Shown here one piece after another: positions 36,508 to 49,162 of a DNA stretch of 64,000 nt. The position numbers and the translations under genes were made by a program. Below the pieces are notes generated by a model. That model did no database searches, had not been told where the DNA came from, and saw nothing but the letters and a program-made list of their open reading frames with translations. Every line of letters begins with the position of its first letter. The stretch's first letter is position 1. Source of the stretch: Synanceia verrucosa (lineage: Eukaryota > Chordata > Actinopteri > Perciformes > Synanceiidae); the NCBI GenBank assembly GCA_029721515.1, contig CM056567.1, positions 4,663,507-4,727,506 of the forward strand, in the 5' to 3' direction.

Positions 36508-36989
36508 TTAACTCACTGAGTGCCAGCTGATTTATAAAACAGGAAGTGCCTTGTTCCAGTGTTTTTTTTTTTGCCCATTTTGAGTCATATTTCAAGACCC
36601 ACAGAATATTTTGTACTATGTCTCTGAAAACACTGAATAGCGCAAATGAAAGAAGAAACTCTCTATTTCATCATAAAAAATGTTTGTTTTTCCCTTGTTC
36701 CATTCTTGTTTTATTAGAGGTAGAGTAGAGGACACGTTCACCTTAAACACCACTTTGTTTTGCTCTTTAATCTCGATCGTCTCCACTTCCTGCTTTGATC
36801 TCTGTGGCGTATACCTCTTTATGCTTCGACTACATTTCCCAAAAGCCCCAGTATTACTCACAGGCTGTTGGAGACCGCGATTAGTGACCCGCTGCTGAAA
36901 AATCACTTTGACGTATTATTACGTCGATGGCACTCAAGTGTTGGATTTTAAATGACATCAACATACGTCAATGGCACTCAAAGAGTTAA
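36508..36989 (-). mobile_element. piggyBac-like MITE, full length, subfamily B
   Basis: TTAA is intact at 36508-36511 and 36986-36989. The right terminus shows the double terminal repeat: ACGTCGATGGCACTCAAGTG, a spacer, then CATACGTCAATGGCACTCAA and AGAGTTAA. In its reverse complement the inner repeat is followed by GACGTAATAATACGTCAAAG, which differs from the copy at 29890. Confidence 0.88.
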
Positions 36990-39234
36990 AGTCCATACAC
37001 ACTGTTGATTGTTGATCACTACTTTGCTTTGAAACAGATATGAAACTGTAGAAAGACAATGTTGCCGTATACAACGCTCTGTCAGCCCATTAATCAGTCC
37101 TCCTGATGATGACTGCAAATTGCCCAAGATTATGTTGACACGTCTTCATTTCTGCATGTAGGAGGAGGCGATGGCGGCAGAGCTGCCATTTAGCCTGCCA
37201 ATAGCCCCAGGGGATTCTTCTCCTCCAACATTCTTTTTAATGTCTGGCAATTAAAGGCCGTCTAACTGCCTGAGAGAAGGAGTGATGGAGAGAGTGGGAA
37301 ACAGGCAGTGTAAAAGAATGATGTTCAAAGAGAGAGACAGAAAAGAAATGATAGAAACACATAAAGATAGGACCAAGGAGATCTCAGAAACTAGATGGTA
37401 CGGGTAGGAAACCTGCCAGAGCTCAGTGTCTGAGCTGTAAAACAGCAGCCATTTGTTCTGCTGAAATTCTATTGAATTTAACAAAATTTTCAACAGACCA
37501 GGAGGAAAGCCCTCTCATCTCAAGTGTTATCTATACGTTACAGTGACGTGCACAGCCGCTGCATACACTGCTACTGTTCATCAGGCAAATCCATCCTGCC
37601 TCGTTTTCATTCACACTAGCAGTCGATGCTAATGCTTTCCATATCTATCAGTGTGACAGGCACAGCATGTTGGTTTGTTTCACTCAACGGGAGAAATTAA
37701 TCACGCACATTTAGTATAACAAGAGAACATTTGAGCTCTGCATTAACTACACTCATGCTGATTTTGATGGCCATATTAAGATAACATTTCCAGGCTTCTT
37801 ATTGAGGTCTTTGGTAACTGCTCTAACTCAACCTTTATGGCAGCTTTGGCGCTTGCACATATAGTATAGTATAAAACTACTTACTTAAAATATTACTATA
37901 GGCCTTAAGTATAGATTTGTATAAATTTCTGTCACACTCAAGTGAATATGCAGCTGAAGTTCTTCTTTTTTCTGAGCATGTAATGAATGTCATTTTAATA
38001 CTCGTTCGTCCATCAAAGAGTTGAGTTTAAGTGCTCATTGTTAATGGTCTCTTAAAGCTGTAGGGCTGGTAATGTGGAGAAAACTGCCACCACTTTTCTG
38101 ATGAACGTAGCTAGCACAAGCTCCAAAAGTCTAAAAGTCAAGGCAAAAAGTCTGCAACACTGACAGGTTTTCCCTTCAGGCCTCCCTCAAAATTATCATT
38201 ACATTTTTCAACATTTCTATTGTTAATACTTCCAGCTGTAAGCTAGCCGCTTGTAGAAGGGTCTAGTTGAGTAGGTAGAGAGACAGCAGGCAGTCGGTTC
38301 AGTCATTTAATTTGTCCTGAATATGGCTGTGAGAGGCACAGATGCGAGATTTTTGGTTTGGTTTATTGATTTCTGTCAGGATGTAAAGTATATTTCAACA
38401 AATATAACAAACAGAACATTACCAACCCTGGCTTTAACAATAAAGTAAAGCATAATGCAGACACACCATAAGCCGATTACATCTATTAGTTACTGCTGTG
38501 CTGCATGCAAAAGGCATGCCTGTGGGAGAGCAGAAAATCATTTTAAACTTCAATAACTTACATGTGGTGGCAAGGCGACACATAATCTGCACAATGCCCC
38601 AGGCAGCAATGAGGCTAGATGTTATTAAGGGAAAATAAAAGTCTACACTGTAAACAAAGGGAAAAAAATGTAAAAAGACTGATGAAAGAGAAATGATCAT
38701 TGTGGAGTGAAACTGCTTGGCTGTTGCTTCCTTTAAATGTCACAACATACAGCCATTTTTAACAAGAATAAGCTGTTTGTTCTAATCTGACAAGGCAAGA
38801 ATGACTTAAGGCCAACATGTCAAACTAATATGACTTTTTAATTAATAGAACGTAGATCTATGGCAGTCAAAATAATCATTTCATTTCAATTTTAGGATGA
38901 TGCAAGGGTGCAGGCATCCTTGGATGTAACATTCAGGCACGTTTTTGTGATGATCTTTTGCAATAAAGGAAGGAGTATTCAGATATTTTTCACCCAGTAA
39001 ATTAATTCAATTACACATAAAAATCTTGCGTTCTAAATTAAGTAAAATTATTAACAACAAGTGTACTTCGGGAATGAAAATAAAAGTACCCCTTGTAGTA
39101 CAATGTTTATAGTATGTGAGTACTTTTACTTTTCACAACTGATCTTTTGTAGTTCTCTTAGTTAGAATAATTCTGATTTTTAATATATATTATTTAATGT
39201 ATTATTTTGTAATTATATGATATATACTAATTCT
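36990..39234. other. unique DNA upstream of triqk
   Basis: No gene is seen. The first 260 bases (about 36990-37260) are GC-balanced and high complexity; the rest is AT-rich. Confidence 0.5.
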
Positions 39235-39430
39235 AATTTAAGTTTCAGTTTGTTTATTGTCATAAAGTAGAAACAAGTATTACAGTGGGTAATGAAATTC
39301 TTAGTTTGCGAGTTCCCTTCACACAACTGGAATAACTTAATAAAAACTAAATAAGTAACAAACTTAACCCTGAACAAATAAAATGAAAGAAATACAAATA
39401 AAGTGAATACTGTGTACAAATGCCAGAGTC
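39235..39430 (-). mobile_element. antisense non-LTR fragment just upstream of the triqk promoter
   Basis: It has GTTTGTTTATTGTCATAAAG, GTAATGAAATTCTTAGTTTG and AGTTCCCTTCACACAA, the reverse of a common fish L2-like 3' region. A chance ORF of 74 codons on the minus strand overlaps it. Confidence 0.5.
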
Positions 39431-39644
39431 CAGTCAAAGATATGTCTGCTTGTTGGCACTAATGGTTGTGCTGCAATTATTTGTATAGCTTTTTTTTTTT
39501 TTTTTTTTACATTGCCACTACATATCATATTTCTTATGAAAAAATATTTATTTTGTTACATTAAGAACCAATAATGTGTCTATCATAATTATAAATGCAG
39601 TGTCAGTATAGGAGTGTTTGTATTTCCTCACTTCAGTGGTTTTG

Positions 39645-39740
39645 TCAGGACGCCCCGCCCATACTCTCTTTCTATTGGCCAACTCGACACATACTCGTGT
39701 CTGATTGGTGAAAAGGGCCGCCTGTCATTGCTGTTGTCAT
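39645..39740 (+). promoter_or_regulatory. candidate triqk core promoter (GC box, two inverted CCAAT boxes)
   Basis: A GC box (CGCCCCGCCC) lies at 39651-39660. ATTGG boxes (CCAAT on the minus strand) lie at 39674-39678 and 39704-39708, spaced 30 bases apart as in many NF-Y promoters. The block is far more GC-rich than the AT-rich DNA on either side (poly-T at 39489 upstream). No TATA box is obvious, which suits a TATA-less, broadly expressed gene. The promoter call is inference from motif content and position. Confidence 0.55.
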
Positions 39741-39920
39741 GTAAACCAGGAAGTCGGAATATGAGAAGTGGTGTGTTGGCATTCTGGAGAAATTTGGATC
39801 AAAGTACAATAAAACGGTGTTTTCTGAACTCCCGTTAGTCCACATTCATCAAACGGACCTCTCGCCATGCACTAACGTCTCCAATAAGCGACATTTTCTA
39901 CCGATAAACGAAAGATAAGT
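39740..39920 (+). other. triqk: proposed non-coding first exon of triqk
   Basis: A perfect donor, GTAAGTAT, begins at 39921, about 2 kb before the first coding exon. It sits just downstream of a GC box and two CCAAT boxes, so this stretch is the best candidate for the 5' leader exon. Its 5' limit is a guess because there is no clear TATA box. The stretch has short upstream reading frames, including ATG-CAC-TAA at 39867-39875. TRIQK transcripts in other vertebrates also carry non-coding first exons. Other first exons could exist further upstream. Confidence 0.55.
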
Positions 39921-41925
39921 GTAAGTATCCTGTGAATGCGATGAATGGCAGCTGCTTGTTGTCATTTACTCCACTTGAATGTTTTGCGTTGTGCAGAGTT
40001 GATTTTTTTTGTCTCCCTAAAAGCTGAAACAGGAGCTTTGCACTTAGACTTTATTCTTTATTTTTAGGTACTGCAGAGAAAAAAAATGCATATTTATGGT
40101 TTTCAGAAGCTCTTTAGTCTGTAGTCACTTCTGGTTTTATTAAATCCAAGTAGATACAAATGTGTGTTTTAGATATTACACCTAAACTGGAAACTTTAAA
40201 ATTCCTCCTCCTTAAATTATCCTTAAATCCTTAAATTATATTTCATATTGCTGGGTCTGGATTGAGTTTCTGTTATATTGTCATTGTCATCGATGCATAT
40301 AAGTTGCAGGAAAGTATAATCTGCAACAGCGATGCTGCTTAGATATTTGTTCTGCTCATTTGTTCTTTTGCACAGAAATTTTACACTGCTTTTTATTTTA
40401 TGACTATCCTGCAGGTCACGTCCACATAACAAATAGTAAAAATACATTTTGTTCATCTAATAATTGTGTTTAACTAACATTTCATTTGCAATTCAAAATA
40501 TATTTCCTTCCTTTGTTATTTAGTATATAATTTTAAGATTTATTCTATTATTATTACTTATTCTGTTATGTCTTTGCTCTTGTTTATTGTTTTTTTTTTT
40601 TTTTATTACTGTAATTTGTCTGTGCTGCTGTGGCCAGTGAATTTCCTCCAATGGGGGATAAATTAAAAACTATTCTATTCTACAGTCAGCACACTGCCTT
40701 GGATATCTTGTTAATCCGAGCACCTACTATGTCTAACTGTAAACATTACATTTGGACTCTCTTCCTTTTGTCCTCGTCCTCACGTCCTTTAATTTGCTGA
40801 CGCTGGTTTCCACTTGCTGGAGAACAATAGCATACATCCTCCTTCTCTGCTGGCGCTAACAGTGTTTGAAATGTAGCTGAAAGCAGTGTTTTCAGTGTAA
40901 GGTAGCATTCAGGTCTCCCAAGGCAGCAGTCTCCCATGAGAAGGCATCAGTCAGCACAGGCAGCCAGCCACGCTCCTTGAACATGCTAATTCAGTCTCTT
41001 TCCTCTGTTCCCCTGCTGCACCTCCACACTCCCCACCACTCCTGTTCTTCTTGGATGCACATAGATACTTTTTCCTTTCCTATTCGCCTCTGTTTTATCC
41101 CCTGTGCCCACCTGCTAACACATTTCTCTCCCTATCTTAAACTTGCACTTATGAATTATTATTAATTCTCATTAGACGAGCAGGTCTTGATAGATATTGA
41201 TTTTTACTTGTCAAAGCATATCATTGAAATCCTGCTCAAATCGTTCAGCCAGAGAGCAGGTCAGAGGGATGTCAGGCCCCTCGACTCACACTTGCTTTTT
41301 CCACTATTTTAAACAAAAGGCTATGATATTGAGTGTTGCCTCACTGTGAAACAAGTATGTTGGATGAATGCATGAAATGCACACTGAGTGTCAGCATTTT
41401 GTAAAGACGAGTATTATAAAAGCGTAGTTATTTCTGGTGACTGTACCTGCATACAGGAGCACGCTTTGATATTAACGCACAGCTCTTTGTAAGCAGCGTT
41501 TATTCTGCCACACTTGTATCGTTACATGTGGTGCCTAAGGACGCTGTTTGTGAGACGCTGAGCTCTTTCTCTTTCTGTCTTCCCTGTGAGCTGTCAGGGT
41601 AATCAAAGAGAGCTCCTGGTGTGAAGTAAAATGCGTTAGACTAAATGAGATGGATAGGAAGCATACATACTGTGAACGAAACGCACAGGGAAGGTGGTGA
41701 GAATTAATTTAATTATGCTGAGCAGATGTATATGGAAAGATAAACCATCTGCCCGACTCCTCTCTATATATGATTGTGTATTAACTTGAATCCTTCCTGC
41801 AGATTGCACAAGTTATCTGGGGATACAGTAGCAGGAATGGAGCTATATCTGTATTTGATAAAGCTAAATGATCAGCTGTAAGACCCAGGAGGTGTTAAAT
41901 TCTTCTCATTTCTTCTTTCTGTCAG
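39921..41925 (+). other. triqk intron 1
   Basis: This is a 2.0 kb intron between donor GTAAGTAT and acceptor GTCAG. It contains T-rich DNA and a probable non-LTR tail at about 40560-40680. Beyond that it is unique sequence in which no gene or exon is seen. Confidence 0.5.
40560..40682 (+). mobile_element. non-LTR tail in triqk intron 1
   Basis: It contains GAATTTCCTCCAATGGGGGA, TAAATTAAAAACTATTC and then ATTCTATTCTA. This is the common fish SINE/LINE tail pattern. Confidence 0.5.
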
Positions 41926-42000
41926 GACGAGGAAGGAGGATGGGAAAGAAGGATGCCTCTGCGACCAGATTACCGGTCGATCAGTACCGGAAACAGATTG
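41926..42000 (+). CDS. triqk: triqk exon 2, first coding exon
   Basis: The acceptor is a long T/C tract ending in GTCAG at 41921-41925, and the donor is GTGAGT at 42001. The first 14 bases are leader and the ATG is at 41940. The exon encodes residues 1-20 plus the first base of Gly21, so it ends in phase 1. It contains the LPVDQYRK core and the start of the second QxxK motif. The context GGAGGATGG is a strong Kozak match. Confidence 0.92.
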
Positions 42001-45000
42001 GTGAGTTAATAACTTTATTGATCACCAGTAACTGTGGGTCGATTCGGTACTTTGACTTTGGTTGGAGGCAGATTGGAAGAAATGCTCATTGCTTTTTGTT
42101 TTTTCAAAACAAAAATGAAATTCTCTGGGCTCATTAATATAGCATTTAGTGTACTGAATGATTGATAGTTTAATCAAAAAGAAAATTGATACATTAACTG
42201 TCAATTAAAACTGTGGATTAGTTCGTGGTGGCAGCTCAGATTGCTCTTTGACTTGTTGTGTAACAGAAACTCAGTGTTTGATGTGGCCAATTTAACCACA
42301 ACAACAATCAGCTCAGCGTCCTCTCATAGAAACACACTCATGTCACAGACAAGAAATCACGCATGTCGTGTAGCAATTTTGTGACGGCCTAACAGCACTG
42401 CTCTTTATCAACGTTGGCCATGTAAAAAATATCATAATCTCTTTGCACAGTCCAGGAAACTTTCTCAGTTTTGTCCTTTTTAAGACCCTTTCAAGACCTC
42501 AACAAATGCATACAATGTCATAACAGTTTCTTTGACACTTGCAACAACGATATAAATTGAAGGCAAGACATTTAATTTTTTTCGACAACTTTAATTTCAC
42601 AACTTTCAAGAACAAAGAAGTGAACTTTGTGAACAAAATAACGCGCAAAATTTCAGTAACTCTCTGAATGCTGTGTTTTCCTGCTGGCGTTAAAGGCACC
42701 AACTGAAAATTTAATACCCACAGCAAATTTACTGTAAATTTAAGACAATTTAACACCTCAATTACCTGGACATTTTAAGACTTTTTAAGTAACCATGGGA
42801 ACCCTGGTGGAGTCACTGGAGTAGAACCAGTATACAAGCTGTGGAAGTGGTTACACTTAAAGAAAGGTCACATTACTGACAGGCACTTTATAAAGCTAAC
42901 CCTTTGATATCATGTCAGCAAGCTGTTTTGTCAAAGTTTAATAGCGCTCTAATCCTGCAGTATTTTGTTTCCCCATCTTTCTCCTCTCACCACAAAGGCA
43001 GTATGGTTGGTATCAATCAAAAGTTTGGTCGCCTTTAGCACGCCGGCTGTGGTTGCTTGAAGATCACAGCTCATATCATGTCTTTTTGTTTTTGTTTTCC
43101 TCTTGTGGAGCAAATCCCAAAGGTCACCAACGACAAAGCTGGATAATTGTGAGCAGCTATGACTGATGCAAACACAAAGGGAAGCTCTGTTCTCCTTATA
43201 GGCTTAAGGTTTACTTCACATCACAGGAATGGCTCAGTGTGAACATGAAATGTGACTGCAAAAGGATGCAAAAGCAATGAGAGTCACTGGTGCTGATGTT
43301 GATCTCATACTGTAGGAGTCTGTAGAAAGCTGAAATAACTGAGACAGATGTGAGAATTTCTGCACAGAGGTGGCAACAGTCATCCACAGTGTTAACACAA
43401 GAAGGAAAATACAATATTTAACTGATATTTAACATGCCATCTTAGGTTCTGACTCAATGTTACATATTATGTTTTTGCTTTTCTCACATTTGTTTACTTG
43501 CTTACCTTTGTTTCCTACTTATGTTTGCTTTATTTTAAAGATGAACATTAATCAGGAGGATTTTGGCAGCTTATCATCCATCCATTTTATACCGCTTATC
43601 CTCATAGGGTCGATGGGTGGGTGGAGCCTATAAGGGTGAAAGGCGGGGTACACCCTGCACAAGTCTCCAGTTCATCACAGGACACATAGAGACAGAGACA
43701 GACAACCATTCACACTCACATTCACACCTACGGTCAATTTAATTTAGCCAATTAACCTAATCCCCATGCATGTTTTTGGATGGTGGGAGGAAGCTGGAGT
43801 ACCAGAGAGAACCCATGCAGACACGGGGAGAACATGCAAACTCCACACAGAAAGGCCCCGGTCAGGGATTCGAACCCGGTACCTTCTTACTGTGAGACGA
43901 CAGTGCTAACCACTGCACCACCGTGCGTCCCGGCACCCTATCAGCTACCTTCAATATGCAGCTACATACAAATGAGCATCTTGAGAGTTTTTTTTTTCTT
44001 TTCCACCAAAGAAGTGTTAAAAAAACAAAAATTAAATTCCTCCCTGTTGGTGCTTCCTTCTTGTTTTCTCCAACATATGAATCAAGATTTTCCACACTGA
44101 TCCAAATCCCTCTTCTGAAGATTGTGTCAGCTGTGGCATTGTTCTGGTCCCCTTCCTCCCACTGAATGATCGCTTGTTGCCCTCTGGTGATTCACATCCT
44201 CTGATTATTCCAGGTTTCATGTTTCCTGGTGTTACTTCTGTGTTAACAGGACTTGTGGTCTGTGAACTGAAAGGATTTTTGTAAATGTCTGTTATTCTGA
44301 CTTTATGTTTCTTAGGCCTGTTAGGACTCATCTTTCCTCTTCTTCTTGATCTCACATGGATTGCTCTTTTTGCTCTCATCGCTGCTCGTGTTGTCTGGCA
44401 TCAGCCCTCCAGATACACAAGCATGTCTCTTGGCAGATGCCAGCAAGCTACACCATGTGATCACGGAGTGTTTGGCTGCCACTCCACATAAAACACAGAA
44501 GCAAAACATGAGGAACTGTCAGACACGCTGTCAGTGTGTTGTCTGCATCGTCCCAGAGTGCTGTGCAGTCAGTGGTGTGTCTGTCCAAACCACCCCATCA
44601 CTCTGCATGTGGTGTGCACGCAGCTAGTCACAAACCTGCTACACAATTTATATAGAAAATACATTTTTTAAAAATTTCACAAAAACAACTGTCAAAACCA
44701 AAACACCGCCATGTTGGCAGGAAAGCGCTTCGTTCAAACTACTTCCAGGGATCTCATCTCGCCACTTGCAGATAAACGCCTGGAAATGTTTCTCGGAGAT
44801 ATGGTGGATAGCTGTTGTGCTCTGGGATGCCAGAACAGCTGAGGACGAGAAACAGGAAGAGCATTTTACAGGTTTCCCAAAGATCCTGAACGAAGAGAGA
44901 CACGGAAAACTGCCATAAAACGAGTGGTGTGAACCACCATGTTCTCCCCGTGTCTGCGTGGGTTCTTTCCGGGTACTCCTGCTTCCTCCCACCATCCAAA

Positions 45001-48000
45001 AACATGCATGGGGATTAGGTTAATTGGCTAATTTAAATTGTTCGTAGTTGTGAATGTGAGTGGTTGTCTGTCTCTGTGTCCTGTGATGAACTGGAGACTT
45101 GTCCAGGGTGTACCCTGCCTTTCACCCTAAGACAGCTGGGATAGGCTCCAGCTGCCCTGCGACCCTATGAGGATAAGCGGTAGAAAATGGATGGATGTTT
45201 TCACACAACTCAAGAGTCATGTTGGCAGGAGTGCATTTAATGCAGCATCCTGACAGTTATGTCAGTTTATGTTTATGTTTCTTTTCATTCACACAAACTG
45301 TGACACTGTCAGATATACCTTCCTTCACCCCCTCCTTCGCTCGAGTGCTCAATCACTTGTGGCTAATTTTAGCTATTACCTGTCTTGTTATGCTCAGCAC
45401 AATAGCTCCAGATAAAAGTAATTTCTCCTCAGTCTTAAATTAGACACCATCTGCAGGTAAACGCAACAACAGTCCGGGAAACGCACATCTAAAGGAATGA
45501 ACAATAAGTGGTGCGGGTGGTGGAGGAAGAGGGCCGCTTTTAATGCTTCACTTGACATGAAATCAGTGATGACTTCAATGAAAGGCACACTCAGGGAAAG
45601 AACACTCTGGTCCGCCTTACATGGGCTGATGTTCCTCTGAGACATGGACAGTGATGCCTTTTCATTGTGGCAGGCAAACGGAGCGATGGGAGGATGACGA
45701 GAAGCAGCGCAGGTAGATAATTTGTGACAGAAAGTGCTAATAACCCTAAAGTGTGTGTGTGTATGTGTGTGTGCTCGCTCATGCAAACAAAGCACAGGAG
45801 AACGGCAGCATTAAGCTTTAAGACGTACACCACAGTACTCCAACAATACCTCACACAGCCTGCCGCAATTCTCATTCTTCATTTTTCCTCCATATCAACT
45901 ATTCATTCTCCCGCTTCATGTAATTGTTCTGATTTTGCCCCAATTAAGTATTGATTCTTACCAGATGGTTATGGGTGTATTGGGCTGTGATGAATTTTTG
46001 CGTAGAGATGTAATTTCTCCATGTAGAACAATTTAAGTCCCACAAATGAGGAAACATAAAACAGCACAGGTGTGTGTTTTTTGGAAGCAGTTTGTAGGAA
46101 ATCTGCCTTTGAAATTGAGTCTCTGAGTATCCTTGGGCATTTTCCTGCAGAGGAGGTACCCTGAGGACACAGGCAGTAACACAAATCTAATTAGTATCAA
46201 AACAAAAAGTACACACTGGTTCAAGTTGTGTGCTTTAATTTAAAATCTTTTAACTGGGTGGAGTTTTCAGTCACACAGGCATATAAAACAGTGTGACCAG
46301 TGGATTTGCTCACAGCAGTCTGCATCAACCAATTATCTGAACAAACTTTGGTTGGATTCACAATCTGAATTCTGATGAATGGGCGTAAACCCAGCAGCAC
46401 AGAGAAAGAAGAAGCTCTTTGAGCACCCTCCTCCATCTCCTCTGTGGTGTAATCAGTGTTATATTCCCAATATGCTTTTATTCTGAAGGCTTACTTTAAG
46501 AGCAACTGGCTATAAGTCTGGCTATATGTGCACTGTACCTTTATACTTTTACTTCTGTGTAGTTTGGCTAGTAAAAAAATGTGTTTTGAGTGCTAATAAC
46601 TTGCCGCAGGAGTCATTCACACGCCACATGACATCCTCCATGCTGCTTTACCTGTGTTTACGAGCTACAACTAGGAGTGTCCCGATTAAAACGTTTTCAC
46701 TGCTGATATTGTAGCCTTGAGTATTGGCTGCTATCAATCCGATACAATATCAGCTAATCATACAGACTTTTGTTCAAAAACTTTGAATTTTTATTCAAAC
46801 AGAGAACAATAGTCAACAAAAGTAGGTCTGAGAAAAACTGACCCATTTATTATTAACCAATGGGTTACATCAATTTAACCTTAAATATGAGAATATTCTA
46901 CAATTGAAGAAAATAAAGAAAAAAATAAATCACAAGACACTGAAAAATGTTGTCAATAAATCCAATAAAAACAAAAAAATCATATTTTTAAAGTGAAAAA
47001 TAACCACTAGGTTAACTTAAACATAAAGTATTCTACAATTGAATAAAGTAAAGTCTGTAATGGACTATCTATGGACCTATCTATGGAATGGACCTCTTGT
47101 ATCGGAGTGCTGATATCGAAGATTTTAGATGCAGGTCGATATAATCCAATTTTTTATTTTTTTTTTTGCTGACATTGGCTCCAAACAAGTCCCTGGTAAC
47201 AAAAATGCTACCACAAAGCACTAGTGTTGCTGCAGTTAGATTATCCTTCATACCATAATGTCTACGCTTCATACAGTGAAGTTACATTTGGATTATCCAG
47301 CGGTCATTCTGACGTTGAGATGGGTTTTACACGGCGTATCTAAACCACAGCCAGAGTAACGTTAACGTTCATGTAGCAACAGAGCTAACCAAGTAGCCTA
47401 CACGTGAAAATTACACTGTAAACAACAGAGGGTTCTGTCGTATGGTAGACATTTTTATATCGTACTACGATATAAAAGTTAGTCGTTAACCCACCGGCCT
47501 CTAAAAATGCATATTTATTATCTTTAGCACTTCACACATTTCACAACTCCTGCCACAAAGATAAACTAGAATGTAGAGGTCAAAGGTCACAGTGACCTTA
47601 ACACTTCAGCTCTCTGATAATCCACATTAATGTGCAATATCACTGATTTGACCTCTCCACATGCAAATACTTCTCTTATCTTTATTACACCAGTCGGTCC
47701 ATTTTGTTCATTTATATTGTAATGTACAGATTTAGTTTTTCATCTGGTCTGGTTCATATTTGGACGTTTATACATCGTCCATACATATTTTCTAAGATAC
47801 ATTTGTTTGCTTCATTTCCTTTGTTATCTTCTTATTTTGGTACATTTTTGTCTTTATTCTACTTGACACACTTGAGTACTGATGTCATTTCATACAGGCC
47901 CTTACTGTAATGTTGCTCTGTTCACTTTGCTGCTTAACACTGTAAATTTCCTGTTTGTTGGATGAATAAACGGTTATCTTATCTCTACTTCACAAATACA

Positions 48001-48993
48001 TTTTTGGCCATGACTCAATAATTCATTTGTTAGTTGTAACCATTTCACACACACACATATCTAATAGGACAGACATGCATGTACAAAGTGCAATTTCACA
48101 AGTTGGTGAAAGCGAACAATGCGAGGTGGTAGTAGGGATTCGTAGCATCTGATGTAGTCGCACATCATCTCAACCATTTGCAGTCTGAAAAGCCCTGCTC
48201 AGTTTCTGTGAATGCTGAGCAACCTGACATGCCCTCCAATCGCATTTCCAGCTCTCCACTTTCTGACAAGTGGAGGAGACATCCAGTGGCCCTCCTAATG
48301 AATTCCCACTAGCTCACTGTCTGCTCCTGGCAACATGCTCCCCATTTCTATTAGAGTCAGAGGGAGGTGGAGGAGAAGGGGTCTGGGACCAGGAGGGATG
48401 GAGAAGGAGAGGAAGGAATAGGAACTGAGCGCACATCTCTTGTCTCAGAAGAGGAGAACCTGTGCTCCCTAACAGACATGATACTGAGTGGTTGCAGCTC
48501 CATCTGTTTGTTTCCTCAATCACAACACGCACACATCTCCTTCCCTACGAGCTCATTTTCACTCCTTTCTCTCCCCCTCAACCTTTCCAGATGGACCCTG
48601 GTGCTTCCTTTCTTCTCCTTCATCCTTCTCTTTCCATGTAAACGAGGCTTAATTGGCTGGGAGTAAAAACTCCAAGTGGCCGCTGCATGTCACATCACCA
48701 ACTGAGGAAACCTCGAAGGTGACCTGGGAGGCTTGGTCTCTCTTTGTCTCACACACATTTTCTTCTACTGTACCACTCTTCTTGTTAGGACCATACTTTA
48801 ATTCTAAAGCTAATCACTTAAATGTTAATTATGTGGACGTCGTGCCCTAACCTCAGCTCCCACCATGACTTTAATTTCAATTCTAAATTTGAACCCAAAT
48901 TAAATTTTCTAAATTAACATCTTAAAGGGCTCGCTAATACATCCATGATCCTATATAATGAATTGGTTCTCACAAAGATAGAAGTGCTATAGA

Positions 48994-49027
<34 letters not shown>

Positions 49028-49125
49028 TGTTCAGCAAGCTGTTGCCTTTCCACCCTATTGTTAGCAAAGTTCCTTTTCCTGCAGTGTGTTGTTTCTAATT
49101 AGACCAAGACAGCCGGCATGTGAAT

Positions 49126-49162
<37 letters not shown>

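Noticed and set aside
41385..41415. CACTGAGTGTCAGCATTTTG, possible MITE end
   Set aside because: Only a partial match to GAGTGCCAG and no family body follows.
43863..43880. B-box-like GGGATTCGAACCC considered as a tRNA gene
   Set aside because: There is no cloverleaf or anticodon arm around it. It is the head of a SINE-like repeat.
44032..44379. 115-codon minus-strand ORF beside the THAP fragment, considered as a transposase remnant
   Set aside because: No catalytic or zinc-ligand pattern could be seen. Its composition is low-complexity Lys/Arg/Ser.
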